DNA of 64,000 nt from contig JAEOTS010000025.1 of assembly GCA_016839745.1 (NCBI GenBank), positions 1-64,000 of the forward strand, written 5' to 3'. Positions within the stretch are counted from its first letter, which is position 1. Each line of letters begins with the position of its first letter. The notes beneath the pieces are model-generated. The model searched no databases, was not told where the DNA came from, and saw nothing but the letters and a program-made list of their open reading frames with translations. A program made the translations under genes and the position numbers. This DNA is from Promethearchaeota archaeon. GTDB taxonomy: Archaea > Asgardarchaeota > Lokiarchaeia > Sigyniarchaeales > SOKP01. This document shows positions 47,666 through 57,015 of the stretch, in pieces.

Positions 47666-47983
47666 ATGTTCCCAGAAATAATTGAAAGGCTAGCGCAAGA
47701 AGTGAAAGGGGAAAACGACACGCATAATGTTATCATCTTTACTCTCTCCACTTGCATGTGGTGTAAGAAATGCAAAGTTTTTCTAGCTGAGAGGGGTATT
47801 AAGTATCGATATATAGATGTTGATAGAATTGATATCAGTGAAAAATCAAAGATATTAGAATTCTTAAGAGAAACTTATAAACCAGAAAGAATTTCTTATC
47901 CTTTTGTAGTATGGGATAACGAGTTTGTTGTAGGATACAATCCAAATAAATATGAAGAATTACTAAAGCTTGGAGGAAATTAA
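47666..47983 (+). CDS. Glutaredoxin-like protein
   Basis: VIIFTLSTCMWCKKCKVFLAERGIKYRYIDVDRID. Confidence 0.88.
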   Translation: MFPEIIERLAQEVKGENDTHNVIIFTLSTCMWCKKCKVFLAERGIKYRYIDVDRIDISEKSKILEFLRETYKPERISYPFVVWDNEFVVGYNPNKYEELLKLGGN

Positions 47984-47984
47984 A

Positions 47985-48353
47985 ATGGACATGGAAACCA
48001 AAGAGGGTATGGAAGAATATGTGAATAAGGTAAGTCAGAAAAATAATTGGATTTTAAATAGAAACTCTGGTACTTTTAATGACTTAATTACTGGTTTAGC
48101 AGATAACAAGAAATATTATGGTTATCAATCTTGTCCGTGTCGACTGGCTTCAGGAAATAGAGAATTAGATAGAGACCTAATTTGCCCTTGTAGTTATGCC
48201 TCCGAAGATGTGAAGGAATTTGGAGCGTGCTATTGTAATTTATACTTACGATTAGATTTTTACGAAACAATTAAAGCAGATTTTGTTAGCGTTCCAGAAA
48301 GACGGCCTTTTGAAAAGGAAAAGGCAGTTTTAGATCATTTTAAATCAATATGA
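47985..48353 (+). CDS. Ferredoxin:thioredoxin reductase catalytic subunit-like protein
   Basis: YGYQSCPCRLASGNRELDRDLICPCSYASEDVKEFGACYCNLYLRLD; FTR cysteine pattern. Confidence 0.85.
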   Translation: MDMETKEGMEEYVNKVSQKNNWILNRNSGTFNDLITGLADNKKYYGYQSCPCRLASGNRELDRDLICPCSYASEDVKEFGACYCNLYLRLDFYETIKADFVSVPERRPFEKEKAVLDHFKSI

Positions 48354-48466
48354 TTAACTTAGACTTAATCTTTTTTTTTTATCAGCATTAAAACTTAATT
48401 TTCTTATTTTTTTATCAATTTTTTATAAATATAATCCTTAAATATTTCGGATTCTCATTATATTAT

Positions 48467-48622
48467 ATGCCAAATAAAGAACTCACAGATGAAGAATTAG
48501 ATGACGAACTAGATAAAGCCTTTAAAGCGAATGAGGCAAAGAAAGATAATTGTGGTACTCCCATGCCTGAAAGTAAAGAAGTAGGAATACAAAGGACGGG
48601 AGTAAAGTTAAAAAAAGAATAA
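48467..48622 (+). CDS. Small charged protein (51 aa, unknown)
   Basis: My translation: MPNKELTDEELDDELDKAFKANEAKKDNCGTPMPESKEVGIQRTGVKLKKE. Confidence 0.45.
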   Translation: MPNKELTDEELDDELDKAFKANEAKKDNCGTPMPESKEVGIQRTGVKLKKE

Positions 48623-48764
48623 AATAAGATTAAATGTTTCTAATTTCTTTTTCTATTATTTTTAATTAATTAAAAAGTTACTCGATTAAAGTTAGTTTAG
48701 TAAAGGCTCCAATTTCGTTAAATTCAGAAGGTTTTTAATAAAGATTTTCAATTTCAAAATTTAG

Positions 48765-49757
48765 GTGAATACAATGAAAGAGAGAATTAAGGGTAGAAAA
48801 AATTATCCTACCGAGGAAGTTGACCCTGATAATTATCTGAGTGATGATGAAGTTAGAGAATTAATCAAAAATAGAGAAAAAGTAAAGTTTGTGCAAAATG
48901 ACTATTACAAACTTTACAATTGCGTTCATTGTGGTGAATGTGAAACAGAAGAAGAGCGTTTACTCCTTAAACAAAAATATCTCGAGGAAGGTAATACAGT
49001 TGATGGACTTGATGAGATGATAGAGTGTTTCAATAAATATCGAACCCCTTATCCATCTAATAAGATGCGGATTAGAAGACCTGAAGGAATTCCTACTGAA
49101 TCTGATACGCTTTTTTATATGGGTTGTCTTTCGACAATTCGGATTCCAAGATATACAGAGCATGCGCTTGAATATTTACTTAAACACAAAGTGGATTTTA
49201 CAATCTTAGAGAAGGAAATATGTTGTGGTTGGCCTTGGTTTGCTTCAGGTTGTAATGAAGAATTTGAAATTGCCAAAAAAGAAAACATCGAAATCTTCAA
49301 AGAATTCAAAAAAGTAATCTGCCTATGCCCTGCGTGTTATTTTCTTTTCAACAAATATTATAAACCTTCAATGGATTCGAAAACTGAATTTAAATATGTA
49401 TCCGATTATTTGAAACCATCTAATATTAAAAAATCGGGAAAGGTAGGAATACAACATCTCTGTCAATTAATGAATCGCGATAAAACTGGAGTTGATAAAC
49501 TGGTAAATAGTATTTTAGAAAAAAGCGGGTATGATATAGTAGATATACCCCATTGGTGTTGCGGTGGTGGTCTTGGTTATATGCATCGAAAAGATGTGAT
49601 CAACCAAGTTGCAAATAAAAGGATGAGCGATTTCGATGCTGCTGGTGGCGATTATTCAACGACATACTGTCCGAGTTGTTGGTGGATTTTAGCAAGGTAT
49701 AGTAAATTATGCAAAATAAGTCCAAAAGCTAAGGATCTATTTGAATTACTATTATAA
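48765..49757 (+). CDS. CCG-domain (HdrB/HdrD-like) Fe-S protein, copy 1
   Basis: NCVHCGECE; EICCGWPW; CPACYFL; HWCCGGGLGYMH; CPSCWWIL. Confidence 0.82.
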   Translation: MNTMKERIKGRKNYPTEEVDPDNYLSDDEVRELIKNREKVKFVQNDYYKLYNCVHCGECETEEERLLLKQKYLEEGNTVDGLDEMIECFNKYRTPYPSNKMRIRRPEGIPTESDTLFYMGCLSTIRIPRYTEHALEYLLKHKVDFTILEKEICCGWPWFASGCNEEFEIAKKENIEIFKEFKKVICLCPACYFLFNKYYKPSMDSKTEFKYVSDYLKPSNIKKSGKVGIQHLCQLMNRDKTGVDKLVNSILEKSGYDIVDIPHWCCGGGLGYMHRKDVINQVANKRMSDFDAAGGDYSTTYCPSCWWILARYSKLCKISPKAKDLFELLL

Positions 49758-50765
49758 ATGTGTAAAATGAACGAAGATTATAACTGCCCTTGTAGGGATG
49801 TCGATCCAGATCATTTCGTTACAAATGAAGAAGTAATTAAATTATTAGAAACTAAGGATAATTACAAGTTCAATCAAGAAGATTATCTAAGATTATATAA
49901 TTGCGTACATTGCGGCGCTTGCGGCACGCATTACGAACGTTTTCTATTAAAACAAAAATTTCTAAAAGATGGGAATAAGATTGAAGGCTTAAAAGAACAG
50001 ATTGAAGTTCTTAAAAACTACGGAACCCCGTTTAAATTAAATAAGAGTCGCATTAAACCATTAGATGGTATAAATGTAAAAAGTAAGACATTGTTATATT
50101 TTGGTTGTTTTACTACCGTGAAAACTCCGAAATATGGTGAAAACATCGCAAAGTATTTGCTTAGCAAAAATATAGATTTTAATGTTTTAGAAAAAGAGAT
50201 ATGCTGCGGTTATCCAATTTTATGCACTGGAGAGGTTAGTATTTACGATCTACTAATTGAGAGAAATAAAAAGCTTTTTATTGAAATGGGATTTGAAAAA
50301 ATCATAACAGTATGCCCGAGTTGCTACATGGTATTTAAAAAGCACTATCAAGAGTTAGGTATTAAGATAGAATATTTTACTGAATACCTAAAACCACGAA
50401 TAAGAAAAAATAAAGGTGATCTAATTATTCAACACGCTTGCCCTTTAAAATATATAGAATTTCCGGGTATAGAAAAAGAGTTAATACAAATATATGAAGA
50501 TAGTGGCTATAATGTTTTGCCTATCCCTCATAATTGCTGTGGAGGAGGTGTCGGGCATCAATTAAGAGTTGATATTTCTGAACTGATTTCAACTAAGAGA
50601 ATGAAAGAATTTAAAGATACCGAAGATGTTAATTCAGAAAATGCGAATTACTCTAGTTATATTACCACCTATTGTCCTGATGCTTATTGGATATTAAAAT
50701 TTTTTGGAAAAAAGCAAAGATCTAAACACAAACTTGTTGGTATGTGTGAATTATTAAGAGAATAG
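49758..50765 (+). CDS. CCG-domain (HdrB/HdrD-like) Fe-S protein, copy 2
   Basis: NCVHCGACG; EICCGYPIL; CPSCYMVF; HNCCGGGVGHQL; CPDAYWIL. Confidence 0.82.
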   Translation: MCKMNEDYNCPCRDVDPDHFVTNEEVIKLLETKDNYKFNQEDYLRLYNCVHCGACGTHYERFLLKQKFLKDGNKIEGLKEQIEVLKNYGTPFKLNKSRIKPLDGINVKSKTLLYFGCFTTVKTPKYGENIAKYLLSKNIDFNVLEKEICCGYPILCTGEVSIYDLLIERNKKLFIEMGFEKIITVCPSCYMVFKKHYQELGIKIEYFTEYLKPRIRKNKGDLIIQHACPLKYIEFPGIEKELIQIYEDSGYNVLPIPHNCCGGGVGHQLRVDISELISTKRMKEFKDTEDVNSENANYSSYITTYCPDAYWILKFFGKKQRSKHKLVGMCELLRE

Positions 50766-50909
50766 GATTCTTTATTTTTCTAAATCTAATATCTAAAAAA
50801 TTTTATTCTAAAATGGATATTTTATGAAGTTTTTTATAATTTAAACGAATAAAAATTTTAAGAGTAAATTCAAATATTCACAATAGAAAGAAATTTAAAT
50901 GGTGATCAG

Positions 50910-51602
50910 ATGTTATTTTCCCCAAATGAACTTGATAATGTAAAAAGAGAAATGGCTAAATTAAAAGGTAGTGTAAGGTTGAAATTATTTACCGATTTTA
51001 AAACTATGGAAGACGGATCGAAAAAAAGGGCGTGTATGGCGTGTGAGGGCGCTTATAATTTATTAAATACGCTTGAAGAATTATCAAACGAAAAGTTTAG
51101 TGCCGAAGAAATATCGATCGAAGAAAGTCCTGAAGAAGCGATAAAATACAGTGTCACGCGAATTCCCGCTATTTTATTCGTTAATGATGAAGGGAAGGAA
51201 ATCATCCGATATTCAGCGCACCCCACAGGATCTGAATTTGTACCTTTTCTAAACAGTATACAGTATTTCTCTGGTGTTAGACCCTATTATGCCGATCAAA
51301 TTTTAACTCATCTAAAGAAGATCGATAAATCTGAGATGAAGATATTCATAACTCCAACTTGCCCATATTGCCCAGCGACCGTTCCAGTTTTAACATTGTT
51401 CGCAATTGTATCTAAAGGTAAAATAACAGCAGAAGTCATTGATGTTAGCTTAAATCCTGACATCGCAAGAAAGTATGAGGTTCAGGGAGTTCCACTAACT
51501 GTCGTAAACGAGAGTGAAAGAATTGTTGGGATGTTTACACCACAAGATTTGTTAGATAAATTAACAAAAGGCCAAAGAGATTTTGGAGGAATGTATGCTT
51601 AA
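50910..51602 (+). CDS. Protein disulfide oxidoreductase (two thioredoxin folds), paralog 1
   Basis: N-domain CMAC, C-domain TPTCPYCPATV; QGVPLTVV cis-Pro. Confidence 0.88.
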   Translation: MLFSPNELDNVKREMAKLKGSVRLKLFTDFKTMEDGSKKRACMACEGAYNLLNTLEELSNEKFSAEEISIEESPEEAIKYSVTRIPAILFVNDEGKEIIRYSAHPTGSEFVPFLNSIQYFSGVRPYYADQILTHLKKIDKSEMKIFITPTCPYCPATVPVLTLFAIVSKGKITAEVIDVSLNPDIARKYEVQGVPLTVVNESERIVGMFTPQDLLDKLTKGQRDFGGMYA

Positions 51603-51628
51603 TCGAAATATTAAGAGGTATTTTAAAT

Positions 51629-52312
51629 ATGTCAGAGGACGATAAATATAAGGTAATTATTAAAAGAGAGATGGCAAAACTTACTAAACCTGTAAGGTTA
51701 AAGGTTTTTACATCTCAAAGAACAGAAGCCGATGGCGGTAAAATACGAGCTTGCATGAATTGTGGACAATTTATGTCACTTCTAAGAATTTATGAAGAAA
51801 ATTCGAATGGAATGTTAACGATAGAAGAATTATCTATTGATGATAATCCCGAATTCGCTAAACGCTACGACATTCAGAGGGTACCAACAATTTTATTTGT
51901 TAATGATGACGGTAGAGAATTGATTCGTTATTTAGCAGCACCAAAGGGTAGTGAAATCCAACCTTTTGTTCAAGCACTTTTTACCTTTGCGGGAGCGCCG
52001 AATTATTACGAAGCCACAATAAAGCAAAACCTTGATCGTATTGAACCATCAACAATCAAAGTAATGATCACAGAAACCTGCCCATATTGTCCTAGTGTTG
52101 TATCTACAGTCTCTCAATTTGCACTAGCATCTGGAGGGAAGATTAGAACAATAATCGTTGATATTATGGCGAATCCAGATATTGGACAATATTACGACGC
52201 CTCGGGAGTACCTTATACTATTATAAACGACAAAAAAACTATCGCCGGCATGGTCGGACCTGAGGTTTTACTCCGAGCGCTTATCGGAGGAAATATTAAG
52301 GTTCAATACTAA
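51629..52312 (+). CDS. Protein disulfide oxidoreductase, paralog 2
   Basis: N-domain CMNC, C-domain TETCPYCPSVV. Confidence 0.88.
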   Translation: MSEDDKYKVIIKREMAKLTKPVRLKVFTSQRTEADGGKIRACMNCGQFMSLLRIYEENSNGMLTIEELSIDDNPEFAKRYDIQRVPTILFVNDDGRELIRYLAAPKGSEIQPFVQALFTFAGAPNYYEATIKQNLDRIEPSTIKVMITETCPYCPSVVSTVSQFALASGGKIRTIIVDIMANPDIGQYYDASGVPYTIINDKKTIAGMVGPEVLLRALIGGNIKVQY

Positions 52313-52426
52313 TTTAAAATACAAAATGGAAATCAATACTAAACTTTTAAGTATAAAATTTTTAAGGATGATTTTTTATTTCTTTTACCTTATACCGAGT
52401 TAGAGAATATTAAGGATGTGAGATAA

Positions 52427-53071
52427 GTGCCGATATCATACATATATGAGAGAATGATTCGCGAAGAGATTAAAAAACTAAATAAGCCAGTAACATTGAA
52501 GATCTTTACCTCATCGAAGAACCTCAAAGAATCCGTAAAGATGTTGGAGGTTTTGGATATTTATCAGAAAGCCTCTAATGGGTTGCTTAAAATAGAAGAA
52601 TATAGGCTTGAAGATAATTCTACTCTTATAAAAAAGTATGAAATTCAACAAGTACCTATGATTTTAATGACAAGTGCTAAGGATCAAGTAATAATTCGTT
52701 ATTTAGCTGTACCCATGGCTGCAAAGATTCAACCTTTTATACAGGCATTAATGATCCTTACTGGAACTCCTAATTATTATGAAAATGTTATAAGAGAGAA
52801 TCTGAATAACATTAATCCTACAGATATAAAGGTATTAATTACTGATTATTGTGCTTATTGCTCAACAATTGTATCAATTTGCAGTCAGTTCGCGTTAGCA
52901 TCTGAAGGCAAACTACGAACAAGTGTTATTGACATAATGACCTTTCCTGATATCGGTGAAAAATATGATGTAGCCACTGTTCCAACTATAATTATTGATG
53001 AAGATAAAAAATTAATAGGCGATATAACTGCTGAGGAACTTTTAAATGAACTCATAAATAAGACTTTATGA
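52427..53071 (+). CDS. Protein disulfide oxidoreductase-like, paralog 3, lacking the N-domain CxxC
   Basis: Aligned N-domain region SSKNLKESVKMLEVLD has no cysteines; C-domain TDYCAYCSTIV. Confidence 0.85.
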   Translation: MPISYIYERMIREEIKKLNKPVTLKIFTSSKNLKESVKMLEVLDIYQKASNGLLKIEEYRLEDNSTLIKKYEIQQVPMILMTSAKDQVIIRYLAVPMAAKIQPFIQALMILTGTPNYYENVIRENLNNINPTDIKVLITDYCAYCSTIVSICSQFALASEGKLRTSVIDIMTFPDIGEKYDVATVPTIIIDEDKKLIGDITAEELLNELINKTL

Positions 53072-53118
53072 AGAAAAAAAAATAATAATTGCATATTACA
53101 TAAAAAGAGGATTTAATA

Positions 53119-54063
53119 ATGTTTAATATTGATATGGAAGGCATTGATCCAGAAAAGACTTACGATCTAATTGTTTTAGGGGGCGGACCAACTGCGATAG
53201 GTTGCGCAATCTATGCCGCTCGATTTGCATTGGATGTACTAGTTATAGGGAAAATTTTTGGAGGTTTGATTGCGACAACTCATCTTGTAGAAAATTATCC
53301 CGGAATTACCTCTACAAGCGGTCAAGGTTTAATGGAAATGTTTAAAGAACACATGAATTCCTTGCGTATTCCTTACATAACAGACGAAATTCGAAGTATA
53401 GAAAAAACTAGCGATCACTTCATTCTTCACTCATTTTTTCAGAAGTTTAAAACAAAAAGTGTTGTTATCGCCACCGGATCTGAGAGGAAAAAATTAGTTA
53501 TCCCCGGTGAAGATCAATTTGCTGGAAGAGGTGTTTCTTATTGTGCCACGTGCGACGGTCCATTTTACAAAGATAAAACCGTATGCGTAATTGGCGGAAG
53601 TGATTCTGCTGCAAAGGAAGCGTTATTTTTGTCTCAAAATGTAAAAAAAGTGTATATCATATATCGAGGAGAGGAAATACGAGCTGAGCCCATAAATAAG
53701 AGAAGAGTAAAGGAAATACCAAATATTGAAATCATATATAAAACCAAAATTGTCGAAATTAAAGGAGATAGCACTGTTAAATCGGTTATTTTCGATAATG
53801 GTAAAGAATTTGAAGTAGATGGAGTCTTTATCGAAGTAGGAGCTAATCCTAACTCAGATCTAGCAAAACGCATAGGTGTAAAAACAAATGAAAAGGAAGA
53901 AATTATGATTAGTAGAAAGTCGGAAACAAACATACCGGGTGTATTCGCTGCTGGCGACGTTGCAGACGCACCATTTAAACAAGCTATAACTGGAGTTGCA
54001 GAAGGAGTAGTTGCAGCATATTCTGCCTTTGATTACATTAAAGAGATGAATATTGAATATTAG
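53119..54063 (+). CDS. trxB: Thioredoxin reductase
   Basis: LIVLGGGPTAIGCAIYAARF, CATCDGPFYKDKTVCVIGGSDSAAKEA, GVFAAGDVAD. Confidence 0.95.
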   Translation: MFNIDMEGIDPEKTYDLIVLGGGPTAIGCAIYAARFALDVLVIGKIFGGLIATTHLVENYPGITSTSGQGLMEMFKEHMNSLRIPYITDEIRSIEKTSDHFILHSFFQKFKTKSVVIATGSERKKLVIPGEDQFAGRGVSYCATCDGPFYKDKTVCVIGGSDSAAKEALFLSQNVKKVYIIYRGEEIRAEPINKRRVKEIPNIEIIYKTKIVEIKGDSTVKSVIFDNGKEFEVDGVFIEVGANPNSDLAKRIGVKTNEKEEIMISRKSETNIPGVFAAGDVADAPFKQAITGVAEGVVAAYSAFDYIKEMNIEY

Positions 54064-54176
54064 ATCGATCAACCTTCACTAAATTGTTATTTTTTCAATC
54101 AATCGAAAAAAGGCTAATAATTATAAAACAAAGAAATTTAATTTTTATTAAAAAACCAAATAATTAGTCAATAATT

Positions 54177-54479
54177 ATGGAAGAAGAAAGACCAATTCCT
54201 CATATAGTAAGAATGGACCAAGTCTTTGCAGTTGGAGGAACTTACGAGGATCCTTCAGAATTTACTCGTAAAGTTAACAAAAATCTGATGATTTTGCGAC
54301 AAAGTGACAAGAACTGTAAGGTAAAGGATATAAAATTTAGTGCTTTTTCCGATCCTCGATATTCCAACGCGGGTCCTATTCTGCTAGCTTTTATTATTGC
54401 TGAAGTCGATGTGGACATTACTCCAGAGCCTGAAGAACATGGCAAAAAACGAAAAAAGAAAAAGAAAAAGAGCAAATGA
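54177..54479 (+). CDS. Small protein with lysine/arginine-rich C-terminal tail
   Basis: 100 aa ending HGKKRKKKKKKSK. Confidence 0.65.
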   Translation: MEEERPIPHIVRMDQVFAVGGTYEDPSEFTRKVNKNLMILRQSDKNCKVKDIKFSAFSDPRYSNAGPILLAFIIAEVDVDITPEPEEHGKKRKKKKKKSK

Positions 54480-54509
54480 ATTCCTTAATCCATCTTAATT
54501 TATCCTTGT

Positions 54510-55193
54510 TTAAAAGTCTGCTAATGGTATATTACCATCATAATATATAGTTTTTCCATCAAAACTAAGTTGTACTACATTAATTCTTATATTTTTCTCT
54601 CTTGCTTCAGATAGTTTTGTTGAAAATTTAGGGTCAGTTTCAAAGTTAGGTTTAAATCTGGAAGCTTTGCGGAATACCAAAAATAAAAGCATTCCATTAT
54701 TCTCAATAATTTCCTGTACATGTCGAGTTCCGCGTTCAGTAGGGGCGTCGGGAAATAATGCTAAATCCTCTTTTACAAGAGTAACTCCCTTTACTTCTAA
54801 AGGGACGCCATCTAAAAAGAAATCTATTCTACTTTTACCAAGTTGTACTTCCTTTCTTATTTCTTTTGCTTTGGCAGTTTCAGGTAGGTATGGAAAAACT
54901 CTCGAAGCTAATTTAGAATGGATCGCTGTATCGATAAGAACCCATTCATCTTTATGCTTTACAGCTTTAACATAATAATCCAGTTTTCCGCGAGAATCAG
55001 TGAATAGGATTTCTCGACCTTTAATTAATAACTCCGTTAACCTTCCAGGATCGTGAATATGAGCAATTTTTATTTCATTATTATACTTTATTTCGCTTAC
55101 AAATCGATTAGGGCGAGTCAAAAAAATTCCTTTTTTGAGATTTGGGAGTTCAAAAAGAGGTACCTTACTTTTATTCATTTCAAAATGGCTCAA
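54510..55193 (-). CDS. sfsA: SfsA family protein
   Basis: HIHDPGRLTELLIKGREI, SRIDFFLDGVPLEVKGVTLV, FPDAPTERGTRHVQEI. Confidence 0.93.
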   Translation of the reverse strand: MSHFEMNKSKVPLFELPNLKKGIFLTRPNRFVSEIKYNNEIKIAHIHDPGRLTELLIKGREILFTDSRGKLDYYVKAVKHKDEWVLIDTAIHSKLASRVFPYLPETAKAKEIRKEVQLGKSRIDFFLDGVPLEVKGVTLVKEDLALFPDAPTERGTRHVQEIIENNGMLLFLVFRKASRFKPNFETDPKFSTKLSEAREKNIRINVVQLSFDGKTIYYDGNIPLADF

Positions 55194-55296
55194 AATAGGA
55201 AGTATTTAATTAAGGTTATATTCATTGGATTTAAATAAATTTCATTATAGAATATAAACTATAGAGATAAATGGAGTTTCGCTTTAAACTAATATA

Positions 55297-55536
55297 ATGA
55301 GTGATACACCCGATAACAGTAAAATTGTGAGTTACAAGTTCCACCATATTGATACAAATAAATGTAAAAGATGCGAAGCTTTTTCGTGCGAAGAAGCTTG
55401 CTTTAGAGGAATTTATAAGGTCTTAAATAAAGATTCTGAACCTATGTGCGTTGTTGTAGAAGATCGAGAAGATCACTGCATTAAATGTCATATCTGTACT
55501 ACAGCATGCAAATTAAGAGCAATAACAATAGATTGA
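55297..55536 (+). CDS. Ferredoxin-like 4Fe-4S protein
   Basis: CKRCEAFSCEEACFRGIY; CIKCHICTTACKLRAI. Confidence 0.85.
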   Translation: MSDTPDNSKIVSYKFHHIDTNKCKRCEAFSCEEACFRGIYKVLNKDSEPMCVVVEDREDHCIKCHICTTACKLRAITID

Positions 55537-55701
55537 GTCTAAAATATTAATTAGATTTTTATTATTGAAGCGAATTCCTTTTATGTTGATATTTTAAATT
55601 AGTTGGTGTAGTTTTTTTCATAATTTATAAAATATAAGTATATTTTTAATTTGTAAAATCATTATCTAATATAAAATTAAAATTAATATTAGGAAATTAA
55701 T

Positions 55702-56247
55702 ATGATTTCAGACAAATTAAAGCTTGATGATATCGATCGCAGAATCATTACATTAGTACAAGACGATCCAAATTTAACTCACACTCAAATTGCTGAAAAA
55801 ATCAGTAGGTCTCAACCAACTGTTGGAATGAGAATAAAAAAGCTTGAAAAAGAAGGAATCCTACAATTCCAACCGGGGATTAATTTCAGAAAGGTAGACC
55901 TATTTTTAGCAACTGTGGAATTGAATACTAAACATCCAGATGAAATTCTTGCTATGGCGAAATTTTGTCCATTTATGCTGAACGCGTTTAGACTAAGTGG
56001 AGCTCATAACATTTGTATTTTACTTGCGAGTTCTAAACTTGATAAATTGGATAATATCGTAAATTACCATTTTAGAAGCGATCCTGGTGTTCAATCTGTC
56101 TCAATGAATATGATAACTGAAATCGCTAAAGACTTTATAATGCCCGTAGACTTCGCAAGTGAAGAACATCTTCCAACAATTGAGGCGGGATGCGGCGAAA
56201 AATGTAAATATAAGATGGCTAAACTAAAAGGATTAGAGACAGTTTAG
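55702..56247 (+). CDS. Lrp/AsnC-like regulator with C-terminal CGEKC
   Basis: DIDRRIITLVQDDPNLTHTQIAEKISRSQPTVGMRIKKLEKEGIL. Confidence 0.88.
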   Translation: MISDKLKLDDIDRRIITLVQDDPNLTHTQIAEKISRSQPTVGMRIKKLEKEGILQFQPGINFRKVDLFLATVELNTKHPDEILAMAKFCPFMLNAFRLSGAHNICILLASSKLDKLDNIVNYHFRSDPGVQSVSMNMITEIAKDFIMPVDFASEEHLPTIEAGCGEKCKYKMAKLKGLETV

Positions 56248-56263
56248 AATGATTTCTCTTTTT

Positions 56264-56833
56264 TTAGCTTTCCTCTTCACTTGTATTAAATTTATAATTT
56301 GGTAGATTAACATTCAAATTACAATCAGGACCGCAAACACTTGAATGAAAATCAAATTTCTCTATCTGAAAATCAATTGGAACTACAAAATCATGAACAG
56401 AGTCAATCAAAATGTTTGTTTTCACGTTGATAACATTTGGATCTTTTCTAAAGCATAAATCTACTAATTTTTCGATGGTTTGAAGATCAGAAGCTGCAAC
56501 AAAACAAAGCAAATTAAATTCTCCAGAGATTTTGAACGCATGGTTGATGAAAGGACACTTCTCTATTTTACTAACTATTGTCTCTACATCTTTAGTTGAT
56601 ACGAAAACGATTGCGACTTTGATATCTACTTTCTTAATATTGAATCCAACTTGTCTTGTAAGTAGATGTTTTCTTTCTAATTTAATGATTCTTGCCCCTA
56701 CAGCCGGTTGAGACTTCTCTATTTCTCTTGCTATGTCACTATGCGTGACTGATGGATCTTTCTCGAGCATCTCAATTATCTTATAATCGTCGTCATCAAT
56801 ACCTAATATTTCCTTAAAAGTTTTTTTTATCAT
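56264..56833 (-). CDS. Lrp/AsnC-like regulator with C-terminal CGPDC
   Basis: DDDYKIIEMLEKDPSVTHSDIAREIEKSQPAVGARIIKLERKHLL. Confidence 0.88.
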   Translation of the reverse strand: MIKKTFKEILGIDDDDYKIIEMLEKDPSVTHSDIAREIEKSQPAVGARIIKLERKHLLTRQVGFNIKKVDIKVAIVFVSTKDVETIVSKIEKCPFINHAFKISGEFNLLCFVAASDLQTIEKLVDLCFRKDPNVINVKTNILIDSVHDFVVPIDFQIEKFDFHSSVCGPDCNLNVNLPNYKFNTSEEES

Positions 56834-57015
56834 AGTCTTTTTCCTCTACTATCTAGAGAAGCTATTAATTAATTAATTTGATTTTAATAAATTAAAATTT
56901 ATTTAAATTTTAACTTAAACAATATGAATAGTTATAATCAAGTCGTTTTATTTTATAAATTATTTTAGTATTTTTAGTGCTAATTTACTCTAGAAAAAAT
57001 TTTTGAATTTTTTAC

